A stretch of 26,167 nt of DNA from a virus. Position 1 is the stretch's first letter. Each line of letters begins with the position of its first letter. This document shows, one piece after another, positions 5,822-13,558 of the stretch. The DNA is taken from IMG/VR virus record IMGVR_UViG_3300042988_002296, positions 1 through 26,167 of that record. One strand, 5' to 3'. The notes beneath the pieces are model-generated. The model saw only the letters and a program-made list of their open reading frames with translations. It had not been told where the DNA came from and ran no database searches. The position numbers and the translations under genes were made by a program.

Positions 5822-8533
5822 TTACCAGGTGATGGCCGCGCGCTTCCAGGTGTTGGTTGCGGTGCAAACATAGATGTAGTCCGCATCGTGGCAGATTTGC
5901 CCCTTCGTGCCGGTGGCGGTCGCGCTGGCGGGTGTGCGCTGCGTCGAGAGTTGGAGATTGGCCCCGGCGAGCGCCAGCCCGTCATAGCTCAGAATACCGG
6001 AATCGTACACGTTGCCCGCCGCCATTGTACTGAGGTACAGGGAGGCGTCTTCACTTCCGGCTGTCGCATCCGTCACGTAGAACCGTATCTTCCCCCAGAC
6101 AGTCTGATTGCTGGAGGAGTTCTTGCTGGTGGCCATTAGGACGCCGGGCTCACTCCCGGCTCCAGACACGTTAATACCACCTATGTCGAGCGTACCGGCG
6201 TGCAGCCCAGTGAACTTCGTATATCCCGAGCTATCCATTGTGAGCGCCGTGATCTCGGAGCCCGCGCGAAGCAATTTAACCCGGAGGCTTGAATCCTCAG
6301 ATCCGTTCGTGGCATCGTCAACAAGGGCTCGTATCCTAGCGAAAACCTTGTCGTATCCGGAGGCGTTAGCGGAATGGAAGTCTACCGACGCTACTTCGTC
6401 AGCCGCTGCGGCCGCAGCCGTCCTTTTAATGGACACCTGCCCTACAGTAGCGCTCCTGGCCTCCATATCGGCAGCGGATAGGTTGCCGGTCACGTCCAGC
6501 GCGCCGCCGATGGCCGTGTACCCGGCGATACCGACGTTTCCGGTCGAGCCGTTCAGGGTGAATTTACCGCCCCAGGAGACATCCCCCGTAAGGGTGGTAC
6601 TGTACCGCTGGGAGGCGCCGCTCGTGAGGACGGAGATGTTGGGGAAGTTGACCCCGATATCCTGCACCAGGCCGCCGGTTGAGCCGGCCGTTCCAGGTGC
6701 CGCGAAGTTGATGTGCCTGGGCGTAGAGGCGTTGATTCGTCCGCCGTAAATGAGCACCGCGCCGCGCTGCCGGTAGTCGATGGGCATCTCGGGGATGGTG
6801 AGGGCCGCATTGGCATTGGTGGCGGTCGCGGCGGCCGACATGGCATAAGAAACCTCGGTGGTCACAGAGGAAACCGTGGTACCCCCGGGAATCCCCGATC
6901 CGGTGATTGCCTGCCCGCCGGCTATCCCCCCAACCGCGGTCAGGTACACCCGGCTCGAACCGCTCAAGGTGTGTCCAGTGAACGCGGACCCGCCGATGGT
7001 GAGCGCGACGCCCGAGGCCGAGGCTGTGGCGTTGGCGCTCAGGTCCACATAGCCCGCGTTCCGGTAGGCGATGGTGGTGCTGCCCGGAATGCCGGTCCCG
7101 CTGACCGCCTGGCCGATGGCGAACCGCTCCTCGGCCAGCTGGGTCAACGTGATCACCCCATTCGCCGTGGGAAGTTCCGATAGGGTAATACCCGCATTAT
7201 GGCGGATAGAAACGACGTAAGTCCCAGCGGCAACCCCGGTACCCGACAGCATGCGCCCCGGCACCGCCCCGGCCGTCGAAGACATGGTCACTTCGAGACT
7301 CGAAGTGTTGGTGGTCACATTGGAGAATGTGATCGGTGCCATGGTGAAGGTGTGCGCGCCGTTGGCGATTCCGGCCTTGACCACGTCCCTCTCGATGGAC
7401 ACGATAGCGCTTCCGCTGGCCGTAGCCGCATTGGAGATCGTGAAGCCTACTCCATGATCAACGGATGTGATGTAGGTATTCGCTGGGATGCCGGAACCCG
7501 TGACGAACTTCCCGACATAAAACGGTTCGGTGTTCGACGTTAGAACCGTGGTGTTCGATTGGAGCGTGCAGGTGAATGACCGAGCAAGGTCGGTATGGCC
7601 TATGGTGCAGCCAACGAGATCCACCGACCAGATATTAGCGAATCCAGAATCGTCGTATCCCACGAGGAACGGGCCGTTACCCTCCTGCTCGCATCGGGAA
7701 AACGAAATCAATCCGCTGTTTGGGCTGCGACGGACGTACCCAATCGTCGGAGAGGATCCTACGAATTGGCACTTCTCGAAATATATGAGCCCCGAGCGGT
7801 CGGATACGTCCACGCCCACGGTCGTGGGTTTGATGTGATACCCGGAGAATATGCAGTCATTGAATTTGATGTGGAATACCACATTCCCCTGAATCGTCAC
7901 CAGGCGAGGGCTGTTTGCGATATAGCAATTATTGATGGTCAGATTGTCGATCTGCGTTCCGACCGTGTCCCCAATCCTTAGGCAGACTCCTGCCGTCCCA
8001 TTTCGCACATCATCGATGCGCAGGTGATCCAGGGTGTTCCCGAGGCAGCTATAGGTATCGGTGCCGGAGAGGTATGAAGGCATCTCCAGACAGGTATCCG
8101 CCAAGTCGCCCCCGGAGATTCGCAGATGTTGAATGGCTGAGAAGCGCGACCCGCGCATGGTCATCAAGGTTCCGCCGGCCGCGCCGGTCCACTCCAGGAC
8201 CGTTCCGCACTTATTTTCACCGACCAGACGGAACCCATCCTTATTCGCAATAGTCAGGGGCGAATCAATCTCCAGCGTCCCCGCCGGCAGAAAGACCAGG
8301 CGGAGCGCGCTGTCGATGGCGGCCTGGATGGCCTGCGCCCAGGTGTTCGACCCCTTCTTGAAGCTGGACGCCGTGGCGACCGGATTCACCAAGATATGGT
8401 TGTCGTCGTAATCGAGGAACCAGAACGAGCGGGAGGAGGAATCGAAACCGATTTCGCCCGGCTTCATGGCGAGTTTGAGCACGGTCTCGGAACTCCGGGA
8501 GCGGTGCCCATAGGTGAAAGGAACGTCTGCCAT
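5822..8533 (-). CDS. Tail spike/fibre with beta-helix domain and Ig-like repeats
   Basis: A 903-residue protein with a strong GGAGGA ribosome site. Residues about 60-320 have the signature of a right-handed parallel beta-helix (pectate-lyase-like): WAQAIQAAID, then V-F-L-P-A-G-T-L-E-I-D, then rungs with N-T-L-D-H-L-R-I-D and I-D-N-L-T-I-N-N-C. Residues about 321-581 contain four degenerate copies of a G-x-x-V-x-G-T-G-I-P-x-x-T-x-V module ending near A-A-T-A. Residues about 715-850 hold two copies of a unit with I-R-x-x-V-x-D-A-T-x-G-S-E-D. The end (CHDADYIYVCTATNTWKRAA) is the usual closing strand of phage fibres. It probably recognises, and may degrade, a surface polysaccharide; catalytic residues cannot be named. 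Unusually, it lies between the Dit-like and hub genes. Confidence 0.75.
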   Translation of the reverse strand: MADVPFTYGHRSRSSETVLKLAMKPGEIGFDSSSRSFWFLDYDDNHILVNPVATASSFKKGSNTWAQAIQAAIDSALRLVFLPAGTLEIDSPLTIANKDGFRLVGENKCGTVLEWTGAAGGTLMTMRGSRFSAIQHLRISGGDLADTCLEMPSYLSGTDTYSCLGNTLDHLRIDDVRNGTAGVCLRIGDTVGTQIDNLTINNCYIANSPRLVTIQGNVVFHIKFNDCIFSGYHIKPTTVGVDVSDRSGLIYFEKCQFVGSSPTIGYVRRSPNSGLISFSRCEQEGNGPFLVGYDDSGFANIWSVDLVGCTIGHTDLARSFTCTLQSNTTVLTSNTEPFYVGKFVTGSGIPANTYITSVDHGVGFTISNAATASGSAIVSIERDVVKAGIANGAHTFTMAPITFSNVTTNTSSLEVTMSSTAGAVPGRMLSGTGVAAGTYVVSIRHNAGITLSELPTANGVITLTQLAEERFAIGQAVSGTGIPGSTTIAYRNAGYVDLSANATASASGVALTIGGSAFTGHTLSGSSRVYLTAVGGIAGGQAITGSGIPGGTTVSSVTTEVSYAMSAAATATNANAALTIPEMPIDYRQRGAVLIYGGRINASTPRHINFAAPGTAGSTGGLVQDIGVNFPNISVLTSGASQRYSTTLTGDVSWGGKFTLNGSTGNVGIAGYTAIGGALDVTGNLSAADMEARSATVGQVSIKRTAAAAAADEVASVDFHSANASGYDKVFARIRALVDDATNGSEDSSLRVKLLRAGSEITALTMDSSGYTKFTGLHAGTLDIGGINVSGAGSEPGVLMATSKNSSSNQTVWGKIRFYVTDATAGSEDASLYLSTMAAGNVYDSGILSYDGLALAGANLQLSTQRTPASATATGTKGQICHDADYIYVCTATNTWKRAAITW
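6791..7573 (-). repeat. Four degenerate tandem Ig-like modules in the tail spike
   Basis: In the encoded protein four segments (about residues 321-380, 402-465, 470-513 and 529-581) share the core V-x-G-x-G-[IV]-x-x-x-T-x-[IV], followed by a strand and A-T-A-[ST]. The repeats are recognisable at the protein level only; the DNA copies have diverged. Modules like this are common in phage fibres and vary in number between relatives. Confidence 0.6.
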
Positions 8534-9376
8534 TTATCCTCCCGGGGTCCCGTAGGTATCGGGCTCGCCGCTGGTGCCTGCGGTCAGGTGGTCGAAAAGG
8601 GTGTCGCCGGCATCGGACCCGGCGGAGAAGTAGGGGTCGGCCTGGGCCAAGGTGAGGTTCAGTTCCCACCTATTCAGGTTGATCCGCCTGTCCTCCCACG
8701 CCACCACATGGCACATCTGGTAAGCCGCCTCCGAGCCATTCGCGCCAAAGGGGTAGAGGGTGGGAAGCAAGGACGGGAATTGCACCGGGTTTCCCCGGGC
8801 CGTGGTGAGGAGGTAGGCCCGGATGGCCATCATCTGCTCCGTGGTCTGAACGAACTTTGCCGAGAACAGGCCTGCGTCCGTCTCGTGGTCCAGGTAGCTG
8901 GCGGTCTGGCCATAGCTGAAATGCTTCTGGTTCTCGTGGGAGCGGTCGCCTTCCCAGCCCTCCTGGAGCCGCAGGGAAGCCCAGGACGACGTTATCCCAA
9001 GCAGGGCGGGGGAAAGGGCCCGGAAGGTGATTTCCAGGGCGTCGGCGCCCGTGTGGAAGACGTTCCGGCGCATCCCGTGGTTGACGACAGTCGCCGAGAT
9101 GGACCCGGAATAGTCCACGTTGGCCCCGAAGACCATTTCTCCCGAGGACATGGAGGAAAGGGTTATCCCGTTCCGATTCGCCGCGAGGACGGCTTGCAGG
9201 CTGTCCAGGTGGGCCACGGTATCGGAGACGAGGACCGTACCCTCGTAGACATCCTCCGAGGCCCCCCGGTCCCGCCCCTGGTGATACCCGGTCGAGAGCT
9301 TGGAGAACGTGACGGACCACTTGGTCCGAGGCTCGGGCCAGGGGCGGATACGGTAGGAGGTGCCGCCGATATTCAC
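8534..9376 (-). CDS. Distal-tail (Dit)-like minor tail protein
   Basis: A 280-residue protein starting at GTG 9376; that codon overlaps the TGA of the tape-measure gene (GTGA). The frame stays open further upstream in high-GC DNA, but that part is Arg/Gly-rich low-complexity sequence antisense in character to nothing functional, and lies inside the tape-measure gene, so the internal GTG is preferred. The protein is beta-rich with W-x-V-x-F-S-K-L-S-T-G-Y-H, a long helix Q-T-T-E-Q-M-M-A-I-R-A-Y-L, and W-E-L-N-L-T-L-A-Q-A-D-P near the end. Position directly after the tape measure and before spike and hub is the standard place for Dit, which caps the tail tube and joins it to the tip. Sequence similarity alone would not prove it. 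Confidence 0.55.
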   Translation of the reverse strand: MNIGGTSYRIRPWPEPRTKWSVTFSKLSTGYHQGRDRGASEDVYEGTVLVSDTVAHLDSLQAVLAANRNGITLSSMSSGEMVFGANVDYSGSISATVVNHGMRRNVFHTGADALEITFRALSPALLGITSSWASLRLQEGWEGDRSHENQKHFSYGQTASYLDHETDAGLFSAKFVQTTEQMMAIRAYLLTTARGNPVQFPSLLPTLYPFGANGSEAAYQMCHVVAWEDRRINLNRWELNLTLAQADPYFSAGSDAGDTLFDHLTAGTSGEPDTYGTPGG

Positions 9377-11331
9377 GCCCGCACCCCGAGGTAATCCGCG
9401 TCCCGCTCCTGGCGCTTGAACTGGCGGAGGCTGTCCCCCACGGCCTCGGCCACCCGCTGGGCATCCGCGCGCGTGGCGGCGCCCGAAAGCTGGATGTTGA
9501 TGACCGGGGCGAAGGTCCGCTGGGAGGCTATCTGCCGGGTCTCGGCGGCGGTCTTCACCTTGGCGCCGCGGGGGAGGTAGACCTTTTCCGGCCCCCGCTC
9601 GCCGACCAGGGCCTCGCCGCCCGGCGCGAAGTCGGTGCCGGTGGCGAACTTCTGCTCCTTGATGGCGTTCACCTGGGCCATGCCCGAAGCAATCACGCCG
9701 GCCATGGCGATGAAGTTCCATGGGGGAACGCCCGAGGTGAGGGCCTTGGTTGCCGCAAGGGAGGTGTTGGCGATGGCCTCGGCCGCCGCCAGGGTCTTCC
9801 ACCGCATGCGGGCGGCCCGGTCCTTCATGTTGGCCTGGGCGGCCAGGGCGGCAAGCCCTCCGAACAGGGTGGAGGTCGCGGCAAGCTTGGCTTCCCGCTC
9901 CTTGCGCGTCTGCTCGATGCGCTTGTCGCTCTCGCTCTTTTCGACGTTCGTCCGCTCTATTTGCTGGCGGAGCTCGATGGCGGAGAGGTCGTCCCCTTGC
10001 TTCCGGGCCTCTTCCAGCTCCGTCTCGTGCCTCACCTTGAGCTGGGCGAGCGGGTCCTCGCCGGCTTGGGCCATTCTGAGACCGCCCTTGTACTTCGATT
10101 CCCGCTCGTCCTTCTCCTGCTTCCGCCTGTCGTAGATGGCTTGGGCCCTGGCCTCGTCCTCGGCGTTCCGCTTGGCCACCTCGGCGGCCTTGGCGGCCTT
10201 GCCCTCCTTGTACTTGAGGACCTTTTCCTCGTTCCGCTGATTCACCTCGCGGACATCCCGATCCCACGCCCACCGCTCCTCTTGCTCGGTCTTGGCGTCC
10301 TTGATTTCCTGCTTCCTCTGATCCGTGGTTTTCTCAGCCGCCTTCAATTGGGATTTCAGGCGGGCCGCGTCCCATATTTTTTCATCCTCGATGCGGACGC
10401 CGGTGGCCTTCTTCCAGGCCGCGCTCTCCTTCTGCATTGCCTGAGCCCGCAGGTCTATATAGACCCCCATGCCGGCATTCATTGGGACGCTCGACATCGC
10501 CTTCGCCTTCTCGTACCGCTCCTGGATGGCGAGCAACTCCTTGACCTTGGCAGGGTCCTTGACGCCCTCGCCCATGCCGGCCCGGAGATTCGCCGCCGCC
10601 TCCGCGTCCCCGATCAGCTTATTGAGCGCCGCCGAAACCGCCGTGATGCCGATGATCGCCGCCCCGACCGGACCCATGGTCAGGCTGCCCAGGGCGCCGC
10701 CGAAGCCCATGACGGCCGAAGCGGCGAGGCCGGAGGAGGACGCGACGGTCGTCATGGCGGGCGCCCACTTGCCGAGGCTTCCGTTCAACTTGTTGAAGTT
10801 CTCCAGCATCTTCTGGAAGGGCGTGTTGGGGAAATTCGCCTTGTCCATCTCGATGCGGGATACGACGGCGGCATGTCGGCGATTCTCCGCCTCTATCGCT
10901 AGGTCATTTGTTTTCACGTCGGCGAGGATTTGCGCGTGCCTCGCTTTTTCGATGGCGATGCGCCTATCGAAGCGGTCGATGGTAAGGGCCGCTTCCTCGA
11001 TGGCGGCCTTCCGCTCCAGCCGGGCCGCCACGGCGATGCGGTTCTCGGTCGTCTTGAGCGTGGCGCGGCTGCTTTGCTCCTGGATGGTGGCGCGCTGCTT
11101 CTCCATGCGCTCCTCGAGGGCGACGGAGGCGCGTTGCATTCGGATCCGATTGGCCTCGGCCTTCTCGTGGATGGCGCGGAGCTTGTCGGCCTGCTTCTGG
11201 CTCTCGGAGTTGGCGTACTCGCTCTGCTTCTTGACGGTGGCGCCGACCGAGCCGAGCTTGTTGATGAGGAGGTCGATCTTTTTCGACACCCCATCGCTCA
11301 TCTCCGCGCTAAATTTCATGTTTTTAGACAC
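9373..11331 (-). CDS. Tape measure protein
   Basis: A 652-residue protein that sets tail length and occupies the tube lumen. Residues about 30-165 and 250-490 are Lys/Arg/Glu/Ala-rich coiled coil with almost no Pro. Residues about 192-239 form a Gly/Ala-rich hydrophobic patch (AASAVMGFGGALGSLTMGPV). The C-terminal motif FATGTDFAPGGEALVGERGP (562-581) followed by E-K-V-Y-L-P-R-G is a well-known signature near the end of siphovirus tape measures. The start is GTG 11331, overlapping the stop of the chaperone T frame; an ATG four codons later is possible. At about 0.15 nm per residue the tail would be near 100 nm. The gene follows the G/GT frame pair exactly as expected. Confidence 0.9.
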   Translation of the reverse strand: MSKNMKFSAEMSDGVSKKIDLLINKLGSVGATVKKQSEYANSESQKQADKLRAIHEKAEANRIRMQRASVALEERMEKQRATIQEQSSRATLKTTENRIAVAARLERKAAIEEAALTIDRFDRRIAIEKARHAQILADVKTNDLAIEAENRRHAAVVSRIEMDKANFPNTPFQKMLENFNKLNGSLGKWAPAMTTVASSSGLAASAVMGFGGALGSLTMGPVGAAIIGITAVSAALNKLIGDAEAAANLRAGMGEGVKDPAKVKELLAIQERYEKAKAMSSVPMNAGMGVYIDLRAQAMQKESAAWKKATGVRIEDEKIWDAARLKSQLKAAEKTTDQRKQEIKDAKTEQEERWAWDRDVREVNQRNEEKVLKYKEGKAAKAAEVAKRNAEDEARAQAIYDRRKQEKDERESKYKGGLRMAQAGEDPLAQLKVRHETELEEARKQGDDLSAIELRQQIERTNVEKSESDKRIEQTRKEREAKLAATSTLFGGLAALAAQANMKDRAARMRWKTLAAAEAIANTSLAATKALTSGVPPWNFIAMAGVIASGMAQVNAIKEQKFATGTDFAPGGEALVGERGPEKVYLPRGAKVKTAAETRQIASQRTFAPVINIQLSGAATRADAQRVAEAVGDSLRQFKRQERDADYLGVRA

Positions 11332-12051
11332 GGCTCGTCAGCTCCTGGTATTCAGCGTGTTTGCCGCGGTAATAGCGCTCGAAGGCCACGAAACGCGGGT
11401 CGCGCTCGTGAAACGGCCCCCGGGTATGCGGGTGCCGCTCCTCGTAGCTGTACCACTCCCACCACTCCCAAACGGTCCTTGGGATGAAGGGCACGGGGCA
11501 GGAGTGATACGCGACTTGGTTTCCATCGTCATCCAGTAAATCGTCCTTGACCGCAACAGGCGAAGGTTTGAGACACCCCCAAGCCTCCTTCAGGCCTGGG
11601 TTACGTCGGCACTTTCGGCAGTCCTGCTCGATGGCTCCGACGTGTGTTGCGGCGAGGAGTCTAAACCCTCCTTCTCCTCCTCGGTGAGGCCGGTGAGGTT
11701 CATGCACTTCCAGAACAGGGCCAGGATGGTCGGGTCCGGCAGCAGGTCGATGGCCTCCTTGTTGAACCCGAGCGCGATTCCCGTCCCGAGGTCGAGCAGG
11801 TTCTCCCATCCCAGGCAACCACCATCCTGGAGGGCCTTGACCATGCTGTCGCGGTTCAGCTCCTTGCCGAGGAGCTTCTGCTCAACCTCCCGCTGTACCG
11901 GGGTCGGAAAGCGGCAGAGCCGAAACAGGGGACGGTAGGCATCCTCCACCTTCTGGAACGCCTCCGGGGTATAAGGAAGCGAACTCCCCGGGGCAAAGGG
12001 GAGGAGGCCGGAAAGCTTCCTTCGGATCTCGTCGGTCATCTCGCGTTTCAT
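11324..12051 (-). CDS. Tail assembly chaperone GT fusion made by -1 frameshifting
   Basis: The upstream frame (12051 down to 11662, 130 codons) joins the downstream frame (11662 to 11324, 112 residues) when ribosomes slip back one base on GGGTTTA, giving a 242-residue product. The T part has four Cys in the pattern C-x2-C-x11-C-x24-C (DCRKC, WGCLK, YHSCP) and an aromatic block (VWEWWEWYSY), recalling T-like domains of some siphoviruses; a zinc site is possible. By analogy with lambda G/GT, the fusion recruits tail-tube subunits to the tape measure during assembly and is absent from the mature virion. The T frame has no plausible start of its own: its upstream extension lies in the shadow of G. 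Its stop overlaps the tape-measure start. Confidence 0.8.
11590..12051 (-). CDS. Tail assembly chaperone G
   Basis: The unshifted product, 153 residues, starts at ATG 12051 with AAGGAAG just upstream. It is mostly helical, with a Pro/Leu-rich start, a central TPVQREVEQKLLGKELN segment and LPDPTILALFWKCMNLTGL (about 104-122), then an acidic patch TEEEKEG and a short Ser/Thr-rich tail that replaces the T domain. It is not a virion component in well-studied phages; it coats the tape measure and is produced in large excess over GT. Its position between tail tube and tape measure is the fixed location for this pair. Confidence 0.8.
   Translation of the reverse strand: MKREMTDEIRRKLSGLLPFAPGSSLPYTPEAFQKVEDAYRPLFRLCRFPTPVQREVEQKLLGKELNRDSMVKALQDGGCLGWENLLDLGTGIALGFNKEAIDLLPDPTILALFWKCMNLTGLTEEEKEGLDSSPQHTSEPSSRTAESADVTQA
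11662..11668 (-). other. Slippery heptamer GGGTTTA for -1 frameshift
   Basis: Read on the minus strand in the G frame the bases are split G-GGT-TTA, the X-XXY-YYZ arrangement in which P- and A-site tRNAs can re-pair one base back. Continuing in the -1 frame reaches the whole T domain. Seven bases upstream is AGGAGG within a purine run, positioned like the Shine-Dalgarno-type stimulator of dnaX. A weak downstream stem (CUCC with GGAG) is possible. Confidence 0.8.
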
Positions 12052-12075
12052 TGCTTCCTTTCAGCCTGGTTCCAA

Positions 12076-13032
12076 TCAGGCGCTTTGGGTGATACTCCAC
12101 TCGTCCGAACCGCTCGTCTCATGCAGCTCGTACTCCTGCTCGAAGGTGAGGGCGCCGCCTCGGTCCCCGTTCTTGCTGGTGAGGGGCTGTGCCTTGAGGG
12201 CGGCGACGGTCCACTTGATGGCGCCGGCCGTCGCCAGGCTGAACGCCCCTTCCGTGCCGGCCGCCCACCGCGTGTAATGAGCGTCGGTCGCCACGAGGGT
12301 CGCCTTGGGGTTCATCGACAGCTTGGGCTTTCGGCTCGAGATGTACGCCGCCAGGTACCCGGTCGAATCCGCCGGGTCATAGTCGAGCTGCACCTCGTTC
12401 CCGAAGTCGAGGGAGAATTTCCCGATCTTCTGCGCCGTGCTCGCGTGGGTGATGGTGGCCCCGATGACCGCCGGGGGGATGCCGGTATCCGGGGAGGTGA
12501 GGACCGAGGCGGTCCCGTCCGCGATGGAGACGAAGGCCCCGGTAAAGGTGAAGGTGGCGACGAGGGGTTGACCGAGATCGTCCAGGGAGATGACGCAATT
12601 CCCCATCGCCCCCTTCATGGTGTAGATGAGGGCGCTTCCGGATACGGGGATCTCATAGACCCGAATGGTCATGGTCCGGCTGTTCCCCTCGTCCGCGGTC
12701 GCAAGGGGAGTCCAAGCGACGGAGGTCGAGGCGGTGACGGTCTCGAGGGCTCCACAGGCCTGGAAGAACTTGGAGACGTTCGGAGCGGTGCCCACGGCGG
12801 CGCCGGTCACCATGTCGTACTTGAAGGTAACCGTCGCCTTCTTTTTCCCCATGACGGCGGAGGCGGCCGAGTGGCGACCGGACGCGAAGGGCCGGAGGTA
12901 GGATTCTATTTCCGGGTCGAACTGGATGTCGCGCAGGCGCACGTTGCAGGTGGCGTCAGCGGTGGCTATGGCTGTGCCGCTGGTCGTCTCCAGGGCGCCC
13001 GCGAGCAAGCGCTTGGCGGTGACAAAGGTCAT
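12076..13032 (-). CDS. Major tail tube protein
   Basis: A 318-residue beta-rich protein starting at ATG 13032 after GGAG. It begins KRLLAGALETTSGT, then has D-I-Q-F-D-P-E-I-E-S-Y-L-R, G-K-K-K-A-T-V-T-F-K-Y-D, K-F-F-Q-A-C-G-A-L-E-T and W-T-P-L. These match the order of segments in siphoviral tail-tube proteins that assemble into stacked hexamers. The C-terminal part (about 180-318) is a second beta domain with repeated Ala/Thr strands. It lies directly before the G/GT chaperone pair, the usual order. No sheath gene follows or precedes it, which supports a non-contractile tail. Confidence 0.8.
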   Translation of the reverse strand: MTFVTAKRLLAGALETTSGTAIATADATCNVRLRDIQFDPEIESYLRPFASGRHSAASAVMGKKKATVTFKYDMVTGAAVGTAPNVSKFFQACGALETVTASTSVAWTPLATADEGNSRTMTIRVYEIPVSGSALIYTMKGAMGNCVISLDDLGQPLVATFTFTGAFVSIADGTASVLTSPDTGIPPAVIGATITHASTAQKIGKFSLDFGNEVQLDYDPADSTGYLAAYISSRKPKLSMNPKATLVATDAHYTRWAAGTEGAFSLATAGAIKWTVAALKAQPLTSKNGDRGGALTFEQEYELHETSGSDEWSITQSA

Positions 13033-13035
13033 TGG

Positions 13036-13188
13036 CTACTCCTCCTCTTTCTTGGTTTTCTCCGGAGGGTCGAGCACCTCCACCTTGTCCTTCAGGTTGC
13101 CGAGATCCTTGACCTCGAGCTCATCGCCCTGGTTGTACCAGACGCCGTCGTACATCACCGATTCGTACCGCTTCACCCGCACGCGCAT
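13036..13188 (-). CDS. Small basic/acidic phage protein, 50 residues
   Basis: A 50-residue protein starting at ATG 13188 and stopping 3 bases before the tail-tube start. Its 3' end GAGGAGTAG supplies the ribosome site of the tail-tube gene. It contains MRVRVKRYESVMYDGVWYNQ followed by G-D-E-L-E-V, the pattern of a small beta (SH3-like) protein frequent near head-tail genes of siphoviruses: basic start, V-x-Y-D-G-x-x-Y-x-x-G-D-E, acidic end. Function is unknown; an association with head-tail joining or tube assembly is inferred from position only. Confidence 0.6.
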   Translation of the reverse strand: MRVRVKRYESVMYDGVWYNQGDELEVKDLGNLKDKVEVLDPPEKTKKEEE

Positions 13189-13190
13189 GC

Positions 13191-13343
13191 TTACTTACCG
13201 GTCTTCCTGAGGAACAGCTTCCCGATATTGATCAGCACCTGGAGGGTGCTATTGGCCTTCACCGGAAGGTGAGGGAGCGCCTGCTCCAGCACGAGGATAG
13301 CCACGGCCAGGGCTTCGATAGGGTTCGCTTTGATCCACTCCAT
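13191..13343 (-). CDS. Small hydrophobic protein, possibly holin-like
   Basis: A 50-residue protein whose ATG (13343-13341) shares one base with the TAA of the preceding gene. After MEWIKANPIEA comes the hydrophobic stretch LAVAILVLEQALPHL, then a second amphipathic segment VLINIGKLFL and a basic end. It is about the right size for one membrane pass. Together with the upstream XhlA-like protein it may form a small membrane pair. Calling it a holin is not justified by sequence alone; no endolysin lies nearby. Confidence 0.5.
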   Translation of the reverse strand: MEWIKANPIEALAVAILVLEQALPHLPVKANSTLQVLINIGKLFLRKTGK

Positions 13344-13558
13344 TAGTTCCTCCAAGCTGGGATGATGACGGGCAGGAGCTTTTCCAAAACCAAGAGCCCG
13401 CCCACGATAACGGCGAACCGGACTTGAACGTCCGTCAGGGTTTTCGCCATGCCCGTGATGGTGCCGGACAGCTCCGCGATGGTTTTCACAAGGTGCGCGA
13501 ATCGTTCTTCATGCTTCACCACGTCCATTTCGACCTGCCTCAACCTGTCTTGCATCAT
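13343..13558 (-). CDS. XhlA-like protein: coiled coil plus C-terminal membrane anchor
   Basis: A 71-residue protein starting at ATG 13558 (or the next codon), overlapping the upstream TGA as ATGA. Residues about 4-45 have heptad spacing (RLRQVEMDVVKHEERFAHLV) expected of a coiled coil. Residues about 49-67 (AVIVGGLLVLEKLLPVIIP) form a membrane-length hydrophobic segment near the C-terminus. This is the architecture of the XhlA (haemolysin XhlA) family that accompanies holins in some phages. Its place among the head-tail connector genes is odd for lysis, so a structural or membrane-anchoring role remains open. Confidence 0.5.
   Translation of the reverse strand: MMQDRLRQVEMDVVKHEERFAHLVKTIAELSGTITGMAKTLTDVQVRFAVIVGGLLVLEKLLPVIIPAWRN

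Noticed and set aside
8396-9394. A 332-codon plus-strand open frame
   Set aside because: It is antisense to the Dit-like and spike genes, lacks motifs, and is explained by high third-position GC in the real genes.
8534-10273. A 579-codon open frame running upstream of the Dit-like gene
   Set aside because: The part beyond GTG 9376 lies within the tape measure gene in another frame and is Arg/Gly/Ala low-complexity sequence; the GTGA overlap marks the real start.
11324-11818. Independent gene starting at 11818 in the T frame
   Set aside because: Its first part is Arg/Pro shadow sequence within G; the conserved T domain begins at the slippery site, so it is expressed by frameshifting.
12085-13272. 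A 395-codon plus-strand open frame opposite the tail tube gene
   Set aside because: Gly/Arg/Val low-complexity translation antisense to a recognisable tail tube protein.
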